From: Opeltia flavorubescens
Lineage: Eukaryota; Ascomycota; Lecanoromycetes; Teloschistales; Teloschistaceae
Length of the DNA stretch: 64,000 nt
Assembly (NCBI GenBank): GCA_000442125.1
Contig: KE546966.1
Coordinates: forward strand, 1,723,471-1,787,470
Reading direction: 5' to 3'
Shown here: one piece after another, positions 37,143-48,327 of the stretch
How the letters are laid out: each line of letters starts with the position of its first letter
How positions within the stretch are numbered: the stretch's first letter is position 1
Position numbers and translations under genes: made by a program
Notes under the pieces: model-generated
Seen by the model: only the letters and a program-made list of their open reading frames with translations
What the model was told of the DNA's origin: nothing
The model's database searches: none

Positions 37143-39078
37143 CTACATGTCGTAAGTATCACGGCGGATGGTGAATGAAAAACAGCATTGGATATTTGGG
37201 TCTTCCGAGTTGAGGTTGGGGTTCTTGAGTGAACAGCTTGTCAACATCGCCTTCTGAGAGTTATCGAACGCAATTGTGCCGAATTTTTCCCAATAGCTGA
37301 CTAGGTGCTCCTCGACAACGATCTCATGGATGGCAAGTTTCCCCTATGAGCGAAGGTCAACGAAAGGAGTAATACCACTTCTCAGCAGTTTGGTGACGTA
37401 CGTCTCGTAGCTGTTCAATCGGTACATGAATTAGTTGAGCCATCTCCTTGTTGCCGCGGAATATCTCGCCTGTCCTCCTCCAGCAGCAAGCTGGGATGGC
37501 CATGCTGGCGAAAACACGATCGTACTCCATCAGGCTCCGTTCGAACCACATCTCTACAAGGACAAGCTCCATGTCGGTGAGAGTCTGCATCCGCTCCCGG
37601 AATTTGGGCCTAAATCTGTCCAGTTCCCGCAAGATCTTCTGGCGGCTGGTCGGTTGCATGTTTTTGTCCATATATTCGTTTAAGCGCGCGTAACCTTTGA
37701 CATAGTTAAATGGTCTCAGCATGCCGGCGCGGTACTTGGCCTTGAGAAGTTTCTCCATGCGTTCCTCGGGTGTATCATTACCGGCAGGATCAGCGGCGGT
37801 CATGTAGTAGTTTTCGCGGGCCTTGTCCGTCGGCATAGCGCTTGATGGTCCGTCGATATCACCAGCAGAAGCTGTGGGGGTTTGGGATCGGCCAAGGAAG
37901 CGGGAGGCCTGGGTTGAGTAACGCTGCCCCCTATGGCCATTGGTATTCGCCGCTACAGTGTTGATTAGAGAGGGGTCTGAGTACAAACCCTGAGCATCGT
38001 CGGCGGAAAACATGGCACCGTCATCGAGAAGACTAGTGCTTAGGAAATCGTTCAGGAGATTGTATTCGTTGGTAACCTCTGGCGCGTTGAACATATATGA
38101 CGGATGGAAATTATGCATATCCTGGAACTGGTTCTGCCCTCCCAGGCTCCAATCGCTATGGCCCAAGACTAACAGATGCTGTCAGCGGCGTTGTCGGGAA
38201 GGTGTAAGATCAATCCATGAACCTACGCGGCTGGCTCCTGGGCCCTGTAGGCTCGTCCGGGGCTCCAGAGGCTGGAAGGGGTTCCGCTAGCTGAGCGGAA
38301 TTGATTTGATCATTTGCTGGAGCTGTCGTGCTCAGATCCAGGTCGGGCTCCTGCAGCAGCTCCTGGCCGGCTTGCCGTTCGTCGACAACCGAGAGCAGAG
38401 CAGCATTGTCCTGCTTCAAGGCTGCATCGTCCCTCTCAACCACATCCCCGGGCAGGACCTTGGCATTCTTTGCTGGCTCACGGGGTTCATCATGGCACAG
38501 ATGGCCAATGTTGCGCTTGACGCATCGTGCACATGGGCGATCCTAGATGACGTCCAGACAATGTTAGGCTAATGATTACTGCGACATCGATGATTGTGCA
38601 GCCGCCAATCCAAATAAGCTGCTTACCAAATCGCAGGTCATGTGCTGTCATTGGAGGATCACGGTCAGTCTGGCAGCCCAAGCAAGCAATGGCAGTCATG
38701 GAGCAGCTGTGGTGTAGCGTGGGGATAAGGTGCGCCGGCAGATGGCGTACTTACAGACCTCCTACAGTAAATGCAGGCTGCTCTAGGGGAGGCATGTGTC
38801 AGTGCATACCCGGAGTCAAGCAGGAACTCGCGGTCATGGCTGAAGGTTGCACTGGGGGAAAGACGGGACGACGGACCATGATTGACCTTACGCCGTTTCC
38901 TCGTCGGACTCGTGCTCCCCGAACTCGACGTGATGACCGGCTCTGGCGGGGGTGCACCGTCTCGCGCTTGCTTTCGATGCTGGTGTTGATACTGGTGCTG
39001 GTGCTGCTGATGATGCTGCTGCTGGTCCTGCTGCGGAGTCGCGGCGCGTGGGGCTTCGGTGGCTCCATTTTTCTCCAT
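37143..39078 (-). CDS. acuM: AcuM/Rds2-type Zn2Cys6 activator of gluconeogenesis
   Basis: Nuclear zinc-cluster regulator of the ERT1/AcuK/AcuM/Rds2 group, which switches on gluconeogenic and respiratory genes on non-fermentable carbon, usually with AcuK as partner. Six exons: 39078-38877, 38777-38755, 38644-38627, 38542-38227, 38168-37402 and 37343-37143, totalling 509 codons. A Gln/His-rich N-terminal tract precedes a KRRK basic patch and the zinc cluster CIYCRRSHMTCDLDRPCARC, which continues into VKRNIGHLC. The cluster is cut by introns so that two microexons of 23 and 18 nt code for its first half. Then come a linker, the LGHSDWSLGGQNQ block, and a C-terminal PAS-like domain (FASMAIPACCWRRTGEIFRG; ends FSFTIRRDTYDM). 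AcuM rather than AcuK is inferred from the HACIYCRRSHMTCD-like cluster. Confidence 0.88.
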
Positions 39079-41494
39079 CCCTCTCTGACGTTGGCATGGC
39101 CCAGCCCAGCAGAGCAAATGATGCTTTCAGGCTAGTCTATCGATCTTCCATCGGTTTGCGCAGCTGTCATGGGCGCACAAGGACGGAAGGCTAAGTTTCA
39201 TTCAATTCAACGGTCCACGGCCAGTCCAACGGGTGTCGTCGACGTTAGGACGCCATGCAGGAGCGGGAGCCGTTTGGCGGCTTTGGCCGCATGGATCTAA
39301 CTTGCGCACGAAACACGGCGAGCAAGGACGAAGCTATGGAGTTCTCCCAAGCTATTTCGAGCATCTTACCAGGCCCCCTCCCTTGTGTTACCTTTACCCG
39401 ACCTGTCCACTCGCACAACCCGATTCAGCCGTTCCTGCACAACATCTCCCAATCCATCTTAGTCGCCCGGGCATGAACAGTAGGAAAAAAGCCTCCAAAG
39501 CATCATACCAACCTACGCTTGCGAGACGGAATTACCGAGTACGGACTATCTGCTCCGAGAACGGAGTTTTGAATGACATCCTGATCGTGGATCCTCGTCT
39601 CCCTCGTTACGCACTTGATCATAAGCTTTCCCTGCGGCCTCCGGATCTCTCCCGATGCCACGGCAAGCCCCAATCGCAGATCTTATCGACGGCGCAGTCG
39701 ACTGAGAAGGTATCTATGCCTACACGAAAGTCACCGCCATTTCGGATCACAACAAGAAACGTCATCTCACTCATCATCATCAAACGCATGTTCCCCATCC
39801 TTGTAAGCTGCAATGCATCCTCCTGTATGCGGGTTGGATGTGGGTCTGGAATGGAAATGCATGGCCATCCGGTTCTAGAAGCCCATTGTTCTTGTACCCT
39901 GGCCAGAAGCGCTCTGTAGATCTGTCGAGCAGAACTCCTTGAATACCGGGACGCCGCTCTGTCTCCACAAGATATATCGATGATAGCCCGCCTATCATCA
40001 TGGTGGCGTCTACCTTTTTCGCGGCAGTAAGTCGTCAGAAAGTCATGGCGGTTTGCGTCTATTTCGCCTTTTATGCCATATGTGCAGTATGGAATTCCGC
40101 AGTCCTGTGATGGATCTTCGATCTGATCGATGACCTCCAGCTTTTCGATCTTGGGATCTCCCAGCCTTCTGATCTATTTGTTCCAGCGATGGCCTGCGTG
40201 GACTTACGTGGTTAGAAACGCAGCTATCGTATTCCAGCGTCTCCCGTCTCTGGATCCCGCTGCGTTCGGCTCAAAGATCTCCCTCAAAGCTCTAAGGCCG
40301 TGTCTATCTAAGCTGTCAGAAGTGTGTCAGAGCCTGACTATGAGGATCTATCCCAGCTTGCCAGCTGGCGACAGAGTTTGGGCCACCAAGAAGCGCATGA
40401 GATACTTTACACTACGGTATTACTAAGTCACAGCATTGAGCTTAGCCAGCGTGCACAGTTTTACCCCCCAATAGCGGTTCTTGCTATTGTTTATCGGGCA
40501 AATTAGAATCATTTCGACAATGGATCGTTGTGCAGGGACTACACTGAGTCAAATCTTGACGGCCAATGTGACGAATGAAATATGTAAGGATAGTTTTGGG
40601 AATGGGAAGAGGATGAAAGATTCTATAGAAGACAGCAACAGAAATTCAATGGTAGGGTTTTCATTCTCTGTCTCCAATGCTATCTCAATTAGGGTCCCAT
40701 GCTATAGAGACATGACTTCTCCTAATTTAATAATATATTATTCCCCTCAGCTGCGAGAATTTAGTAGAAGCTGTATGGTAGTAGAAACTAAATACATAGA
40801 GTTCCACTCCTTATGACTGCTCGCTCTGGGTCTGCATGTTCTCATTCGACTTTCGATTAGTTCCATTGCAAGGGGAAACCGATGGATCAGCGAGCGTGAC
40901 CGATGTTTGGAAAGCGAGGAGTTCTGTAGCGACCAAGATCGACCTCTCGGTGTCGCCACGAAGGGCAGCACTTGATTGGCTTTTGTCATTGGCAATTCCT
41001 TCCTATCAGCATAAGCTAGCTCGAGCTTGAGCTCAAGTGGGATCTCGGTCAGTAAGCGTGGTTTTGAACTGCCCTTAATGCTCTGATACAAGCTCTCAGC
41101 AGCTGACATCAAATCAAGTTTATGCTCTGGGGTGGTCAAAAATAATCATCCACTGTTCTCGAATTATCTTATTAGTCGTTCAGGAGAGAATAAAAGAATC
41201 AATCGAATGACGTGTGAGGCGGATGCATCGTAACATCCACCATATTTCCTATCACATTCATCAAGCATACAGCGCGAGTCTGTTGCAACGATGAAGGTTC
41301 ATTTGCGGTATCAGGAAGCCGTTGCTCCGTCATCTTCGATCTTCCAACGCCGTTGAATGCAAATTTATATTCAGGATTTGAGAATTTGCGATAAGAACGT
41401 GTGCAGTAGCATCCAATTGTCATCAAAGCGCCATATTGAGTCGCCTAGCATCCGACCATACATCAGATCCAATCGTCATTTCGGTCTCCGGGAA
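39079..41494. other. 2.4-kb upstream region of the AcuM gene, no confident gene
   Basis: The longest gene-poor stretch outside the AT block. A 228-codon plus-strand frame (39,233-39,919) and a minus-strand frame at 40,747-41,109 that starts MSAAESLYQSIKG are open but have no domain, no clear splicing pattern and poor Kozak context. A long regulatory leader is common for fungal carbon regulators, so I favour promoter and 5' untranslated sequence for AcuM plus the 3' flank of the bHLH gene. A small lineage-specific gene cannot be excluded. Confidence 0.4.
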
Positions 41495-42852
41495 CTAATC
41501 TTGATCTGTGCCTGAGGACGGAGAATTAAAGTCACGTGCGCGAAGGTAGGATTCCATCCGTTCATTTGCCTCAAGCAACTGTTGAAGCCACCTATTAGCA
41601 TAGACAATTTTGTCGCATTTCGACCGATAACCCTCTTTGATGCCAGGGACAAAGTCCAATAGATCGTTCCATTGTCTGTTCTGCTCGTCCCGCCTCTTCT
41701 GCTCGGAATTAACGTGATTCGAGCGCTTCTCTTCGTCTGATAGCTTCTCACGAGCTCGTTTCTTCCTAGGATGCTGGCCTTGCGCGGCTGTTTGACTTTC
41801 TGATTTCAGAGTCTTGGGGCGCCCACGTTTCTTCACCGGAAAGTCAATCCGGCTCTTTTGTGGTGATAAAGGAGACTCCTCAAAGAGGAAATCTTCTTTC
41901 TCCTGAGTTGTTGAAAGCCTTTTCCTTTTGGGCAGTGGCTTGATAACATTCTCGGTCTCGAGGGTCCTCGTTATCGAGTCCATTGGGTCTGTACTTTTCA
42001 ACGCGAGACCTGTCCGTCTCTCTGCAAACGGACTAGACGCACGAGTACTATCCACACTTCCTTGAGGGTCTAGGCATTGGAACTGTCTTAGCACTTCCAT
42101 GGTGATACTTTCTTCTGTGCGCTGGTTGGCTGGGGCGATAAAACGATTCTTCGCAAATTGTGGGTCAGAACCATAGTTGAATGGCTTCGACGCTTCCGAG
42201 GCTAGCAGTGTTTGTATGGGTTGGTATGGATTAAGACCTACATGGGATGTCGAGTGATCGACGGTTTGGCCTGGCTCGAATGGAGGTGACCAGCTATTGG
42301 AATCAACAGGGACATAGGTCATTGATGCATGCTCGTAGTGAGTATATTGCCGGGCATTGGAAGTAGCCTCGCGTGGTACTGGCTGCTGTGGCTGATTTCG
42401 CTGCATATGTGAAGACGAGGGGGAAAACCTCGATTGATTGGCTATGGTTGGATAAACGGCGGTAGACAAAACTCCATGTTCTGGGAAGCCTTGTTCATNG
42501 TTTATCCGGAATGCGTTCGTGCTCGGTAAAAGCGTCGATGAGAACTGATCTATCCATATATTCGAGGTACCAGGTCCTTTCTGACTGCTAGATATTTCTT
42601 GAAAGTCCTCAACATCTTCCTGTTCGAGTGAAGCAACGTTTTGAAGAAATCTATCCATATAGCTGCGTTCCTCACTGGAAATTAAGTTGCAGCCTCCGGA
42701 ATGGGCCGGATCATTCCCACCCGAGGCATTTGGCTGGCCGGAAAAGGAGTCTACGCAGCGTAAACAGGCTTAATTGCATGAACGTTCAGTACTTTGTTTT
42801 ACTCACATCCAAATGGGCCCTGGCTCGTCATGGCGAGTCTTTGATCGTCCAT
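41495..42852 (-). CDS. bHLH transcription factor with AT-hook-like patch
   Basis: Two exons, 42852-42807 and 42750-41495 (56-nt intron), encode 433 residues. Residues 1-250 are Ser/Gln/Pro-rich. A GRP core in KKRGRPKTLK resembles an AT-hook. The basic helix-loop-helix domain sits near the C terminus: LSDEEKRSNHVNSEQKRRDE, then NRQWNDLLDFVPG and YRSKCDKIVYANRWLQQLLE. The basic region keeps the H, E and R positions of E-box binders, and the LSDEEKRxNHxxSEQKRR pattern is closest to yeast Ino4-type proteins, which control phospholipid genes with a bHLH partner. This assignment to the Ino4 type is inference. One undetermined base lies at 42,499. The gene is divergent from the TMEM135-like gene. 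Confidence 0.82.
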
Positions 42853-43712
42853 GGCTTGAGAAGAAATAGATTAGAATTCCAGTCTTGAAGTCAAGCCTCT
42901 TTGCAGGTTCAGTAAATCGACGGAAAAGATGACCATGCACTGGAGGCAATAAGAAACGGGAATGAGAGATAGAAGGTTCTCAAAAAATAGGAAACTTTTG
43001 GATCGGGATTTGGGACACCTTTATCTAGTCACCGTGACCAATGCATAACGCGAACGAGGAGAAGTATTAACGGCATTAGAAATGCTGCCATTGGATTAAG
43101 CTAAACATGGAGTGCCGGATAACGTATGGCTTTTAAGTAATGTATTCGTGTTGCATATGAAATCAGGCGTCTGTCCCTTGTTCATAAAGATACAAAGGGC
43201 ATGACTGTTCAGTAAAAATGGGTTGTGCTTTATTCCTGACAAGTGATAATTGCTTGACGGCATGCAATACTAAACATAAGAAGTAACCGATCACATGGCG
43301 AAGGCAAGATATGTCGGCACTCCGTATGCGCCGTTTTCCGCAGCGATTATCAACCAATCAGCAGATTGCAATCGCTTATCTGTGCGGGCTAACTCTCACG
43401 GTACTCGATCGATGAGGACATGAAGCGGCTTAACTCGGCCATTCAGTCTATCTTTGAACCTGCCAAAAAAAAGAATCCCACCTCGAATGACCCTTTCGTT
43501 CCCAAGGCAGATAATCACGCTTTGATGGGGTTTCACCTCGAATCTTCTCTTGCTACTCTGGTTCCTGTCAAGGTTGCGGCTTTAACTATATCTACCATGA
43601 CTGTCACCCTTAGCCAGGAATCAAACTTCCCAAGCAGCAAGCAACTCGCGTCAACTTGTTCAATCTTCTACGAAGCCCCATCTTTCTTACCATATCCATC
43701 ATGGGAACAGCA
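42853..43712. other. Divergent promoter, bHLH / TMEM135-like genes
   Basis: 860 bp between divergent starts. A plus-strand frame (43,420-43,716) ends just at the TMEM135-like start codon and shows no domain; it may be leader sequence. Nothing else supported. Confidence 0.4.
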
Positions 43713-45371
43713 ATGATGGATCTGCGGCGTGCGCCTTCGCTATTATTACTCAAACCGTAAGTGCACATGGAATGACCTTGCGAGTAGCGATTTCATAACA
43801 GCCGATTACTGTTTGAGGACGAAGACAGTGCGTGGTGTTCTTTGGAAACGGGGATTACTGACCATCATGCCATTCATAGGCCACTACGGGCTTTTGGTCT
43901 TGCCTATGCGTCAGTTGTCGCTCCGCAATTATTGACTCTCATATCTGCTCTATATCGTAAAGGATTTGATGTTTGGGGATTCCTCCGCTCTGTAAGTCCA
44001 CATACCCGATTTTTAGCTCGGAAGGGTCAAGCCAAGCCGAAGAGCGTGAGCGCTTCACTTGCTAAATGTTGAGGAGGTTTATTTTATTCTCTCCAATGCT
44101 CTTGCTGCTCATGGATTCCCTGTTTTCTGTGGGCTGCTGGTAGGGTCCTCAACGCTGCTCAACGTGGTCTTCAGGACCATGATTGACTGTATAGCACTAA
44201 CATCCGCCTGCCAAGGCTGGCGGAAAAGGCGTCGCATCAGTCTCTTTATTGCCCGATTCCTGAGTACGCTGATCTCTGCGTGGTCAGCAATGCCACTCCT
44301 TGACACCTCAGAGAAGCTGAGCCGGGATGCTACTCAATTTTCCAAAGCCGGAGAGAACACAATCGATATGAGTACGTACTGAAGCCGTCTCGTCTCTATC
44401 TGTGTTGTAACATTCGGACACACCTGGACTTCAGCCTATCCATCATGATACTGTCTTCCTGCCCGTATACTCTTCGATATCATTCTGCTCTAACCATCAT
44501 ATTTTCGATAGCTGTCTTTGCGATCGTTAGGGCTTTGGACAGCAGTCTCTGTCTTCTTGGATCGCGACATCGAAAGCGTCGACTGGCGGGTAAAGCCAAA
44601 GGCGCCTTGCAAAAGTATACTGTCGAGCACGTGGATGTTGCGTTGTTTATTACTAGCGCCGCCGTGGTGATGTGGGCGTGGATCTATCGTCCAGATGCAT
44701 TACCACCTTCATACAAAGAATGGATACGGAATGCCGCCCAAGTCGACGATCGTCTACTGCAAGTGCTACGCCAGGCACGACGAGGTGACTTTGTCTATGG
44801 AGAGGAGCAAAAGCAGGTGCCAGTGTTACGAAGTATGTGCCATGAATACGGCTTTCCTTTGGTGTGGAGCGATCCGGCCAAGACTATACCAATTCCATGT
44901 CAGCTGGTCCATTCGGGAACAGGAGCATCATGCCACTGGCATGCTTTTTTAAAGTTCCTCGGCGCTTTTAAGTTTGGCCTTGTAACTCAATTGCCGCTTC
45001 AAATATTACTACATGTAGGACAACTGTCTCCGCGAAAAGTCCATCAGATATGCAAGGTCGCCGTGCGTTCGTCAGCTTTCCTAGCCAGCTTCATAAGCCT
45101 TTTCTACTATGGTGTTTGCCTTGCCCGAACGCAGCTCGGGCCCTGGCTCCTAGGCCCTAGTATCGTTAGTCCGATGAAGTGGGATCAAGGACTCTGCATT
45201 CGCGCGGGCTGTGTGCTCTGTGGGTGGTCTGTATTGGTCGAAACGAAACGGAAAAGGCAGGAGCTGGCACTCTTTGTAGCTCCGAGAGCGGCTGCAACAT
45301 TGCTACCTCGACATTATAATAAGGAGGTGATACGACCCTCTCTTACTCTCGATGATAAATTCTATCATTAA
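43713..45371 (+). CDS. TMEM135-like integral membrane protein
   Basis: Fungal member of the TMEM135/PMP24-related family (Tim17-like fold), linked in animals to peroxisomes and mitochondria. Four exons: 43713-43756, 43802-43991, 44074-44371 and 44512-45371, totalling 464 codons. Conserved blocks are HRPLRAFGLAYASVVAPQLL near the N terminus, HGFPVFCGLLVGSSTLL, the membrane segment FLSTLISAWSAMPLL, DMTVFAIVRALDS, and a C-terminal segment with PCQLVHSGTGASCHWHAFLK. Several hydrophobic segments follow (LVTQLPLQILLHVGQL; SSAFLASFISLFYYGVCLA). The third intron (44372-44511, 140 nt) is long; I chose its acceptor because it has a CTAAC branch site and joins the family motif in frame. The function in fungi is unknown. 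Confidence 0.83.
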
Positions 45372-45856
45372 CAACGTTTTAGTTTTACTGGAGGGAAAGG
45401 GCAGCTTTCTCAATCAGTATTGCTTTGCTTTTCACCCTCTCAGACCATGATCCACGACAGGTGCGGGGGACGCTTGGAGCCATGCTTCACAGTGTCTTAC
45501 AGTAGAATTTCAAGATAAGCAGTTGGACAATGAACTTTTAAACCAAATCATACACTTTCTGCGCATCATGATCGAAATGACGTTACGTTCTAGTCAAATT
45601 GACGCTGTTGTCGTCATTTCGGATTAAAATTCACCGTGACATCGTATATCAATAAGCCAGTCCAGACGACTACTTGGGAGTGATGGTAGAACTTTAACGT
45701 CTGCGTCTCCCCTAGCTCTGTTCGAGTGTTATGGAGAGGGAGCCGCCGCTACGAAGTACCGAGGTCCACTGGTAACGGAATTACATTGTACCGTCGTCGG
45801 TACCCCTACTAATTTAGCTAATCCGCCTCCATTCTTTTCATTTAATTCTTTTCGCC
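45372..45856. other. Intergenic, COX11 promoter
   Basis: 485 bp between two plus-strand genes; no open frame of note. Confidence 0.4.
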
Positions 45857-46798
45857 ATGCCAGTATCAAGGACGTTTCAATGTCGGTATACTTGGCTTGT
45901 GCAAAACTGGAAGCTCAAAAGTGATCGGTCCCTTCCAAATGCAACTTTGTATAAGCCAAAGTACATGTCTCAGACAACACGATCGAAACAACATGATGCT
46001 GCCGCTCTATGGAGATCTAGATATCCGTCAACGAATCGAAATATGTCTACAATGTACAAATGAACTCTCAATAGAAGCCTGTCTTCCACTAATGACGCTA
46101 GGTACTACACGATGAGCGTTATTTTAGGGACTGTGGCGCTGTCCTATGGATCTGTACCCCTCTACAAGATGGTAGCTGCCGGATCTTTACCTGAAAGATT
46201 ACTTATCTGAATGGTGTGTTGTAGATTTGCCAGCAAACGGGCTGGGGTGGTCAACCTATCAAAGCCTCAATACATTCCACAGCCGAAGACCCTGCTACTC
46301 GCCTGCAACCGGTAACATCCTCGCGCCGTCTGCGAATAACATTCAATGGGTCTGTCTCGGACATCATGCCATGGAAGTTTACACCACAACAAAGAGAAGT
46401 GCGCGTGCTCCCCGGGGAGACGGCACTGGCCTTCTACACTGCTACAAACAAGAGCGACGAAGACATTATTGGAGTGGCTACGTACAGTGTGACGCCGGCG
46501 CAAGTCGCGCCCTACTTTAGCAAGATTCAGTGTTTTTGTTTCGAGGAACAGAGACTCAACGCTGGAGAGACGGTGGATATGCCCGTATTCTTTTTTATTG
46601 ACCCTGATTTCGTCAACGACCCTACTATGACAAAGATTGACACTATCACGTTATCTTACACCTTTTTCAGTACGTACTCTTCCTTTGCGTAAAGTCTTGG
46701 TTTTTGCAAACAGAGATCACTATGGCTGAATGGCATTTGCAGAAGCACGCTATGACAAGAATGGTAATTTGAAGCCGATGCCAATGAGCATGGGATGA
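45857..46798 (+). CDS. cox11: Cox11 copper chaperone for cytochrome c oxidase
   Basis: Inner-membrane protein that delivers copper to the CuB site of Cox1. Four exons: 45857-46053, 46102-46171, 46225-46669 and 46743-46798, totalling 256 codons. A basic N-terminal presequence (MPVSRTFQCRYTWLVQNWKL) leads to NMSTMYYTMSVILGTVALSY, the single membrane span, then GSVPLYKMICQQTGWGGQP. The intermembrane domain has ITFNGSVSDIMPWKFTPQQ, the copper-binding CFCF in KIQCFCFEEQRL, and DMPVFFFIDPDF. The end, KARYDKNGNLKPMPMSMG, comes from the last small exon. Assignment is secure. Confidence 0.96.
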
Positions 46799-47590
46799 AA
46801 CTCATGATGGAGAAAATGCCGGAGCTTTTGCGATAACAGTTTGCCATACTTCTATACGCAGATCTCGATGCGAATCACGGTATCTTGCGAGTATCTCCTT
46901 TCAGTAGCATCTTCTACAAGAAAAGAATAACTGTGCAAGTGCTCGATGAGCTTCGTGGAAAGTATCGACCGCATCAGGCAGGAACTGGCATTTTGGAGAG
47001 TCACCTTTGTCGATTTGTGGAACATTGATATACCTCCCTATCTCATACCGGTTCGACGCTCTCAAGCTCAATAATCAGTCCGTAACTGGCAGTGCATGGA
47101 ATAGGTCATGCCAGCCAAGAATCCAAAGCCACTGACGAATCGATTGGTCGAGCAGATCCGCTATCTCCGTAGATGCAACTGCGAGCTCGGTATTGGGAGC
47201 TATGGAGATCAAATAAAGATACAGCACTCCCGCTCAGCAAGTGCCAGGCAGCTTCGACGACCAAACGGATGGTGACTCGAGGTCTCCAAGAATAGTCTAC
47301 TGGGCTTTTGAAGTTGTCTCAGAGGAAGGGGTGTTCGGATGTTGACAACATGTAGGTCAACATCCGTGAATGCCGGATAATATTTTATTGCGGTATGAAA
47401 AAGAACAAGATGAGTGCCGGTGGAGTGTAGCTTTAGAGGTACATGTTAATTTAGCCATTCTTAAATTTACCATCACAGAATTGTGAGAATGTATGACCTT
47501 GTCGAGCATTTATTGAAAATCGATAGAGTATGGAAATTTCACTGGACATAGCAGCCTGACTCGAGTGCTCCGTTGATTGGACCCCTGCAT
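46799..47590. other. Intergenic between COX11 and the pogo-like MITE
   Basis: About 790 bp with no usable frame. Contains COX11 3' sequence; nothing else recognised. Confidence 0.4.
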
Positions 47591-48111
47591 TACAGTACAT
47601 TGCAAAACCTTTAGCGGGAAAACGGCGGCCGGAGGAAGGGTGCGACGCGATTTTTAGCTAAAATCTAGGTATGGATTTTTTTTATATCGCTTACTACCCA
47701 ATAATAAGAGAGTGAAAATACTCCACAAGTTGGTATATCTACTAATAACACTGCGGTCTAGACCTTGTATACATTTTAGATCTTAATAACTCTTAGGAGG
47801 GTCGCTCCACAGGAGTTGTTAGAAGAGAATTTTCTGCAGAAATACGCTAGTAGCCCCAAAAACTCTCAATTTTTTATCGAAATACGAACCCTATAACTCC
47901 TATTCTATAAAATAAAATTCGGAGCTGAAAGTTAGTGGATCTATAGAGCTTAATAGTATTAATAGGTTTTATATTTTTTAGCGAATTCTATCCTATATCT
48001 ATTGAGTGGCAAGCGATCTAAAAAAATCTTTACCTGAATTTTAGCTAAAAATCGCGTCGCACCCTCCCTCCGGCCGCCGTTCTCCCGCCAAGGGTTTTGC
48101 AATGTACTGTA
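47591..48111. mobile_element. 517-bp pogo/Tc1-like MITE with TA duplication
   Basis: The element is 47,593-48,109, flanked by TA on each side (47,591-47,592 and 48,110-48,111). Its ends are inverted repeats of about 105-110 bp: both start CAGTACATTGCAAAACC and share GGTGCGACGCGATTTTTAGC further in, with scattered mismatches. CAGT ends plus TA duplication are typical of pogo/Fot1-type Tc1-mariner transposons. The core is AT-rich with no open frame, so it is a non-autonomous derivative. Several mismatches between the arms make it older than the 28-kb element. It ends about 220 bp upstream of the MFS transporter start and so lies in that promoter. Confidence 0.9.
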
Positions 48112-48327
48112 CTCCGTAGGATGACGAAACAAACGTCGGGCCTTTTCTCGCGGTTGCGGCGGTGTGGAGTAAACCAGACCGCTTCCATTCACCGTATCAG
48201 GCCTCCTTTCTAAAATAAAGACCTCTCCCTTCGTGATGGATCAAGCACATATAACACTATCGCCGTTCCACATCTATCCTCAAATTTTCTGGCATTCACA
48301 AGGCCTGGTTGTTCGCACAATAACAAG

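Noticed and set aside
39233-39919. 228-codon plus-strand frame upstream of AcuM
   Set aside because: No recognisable domain, no ATG opening the frame at its left end, antisense to the AcuM leader.
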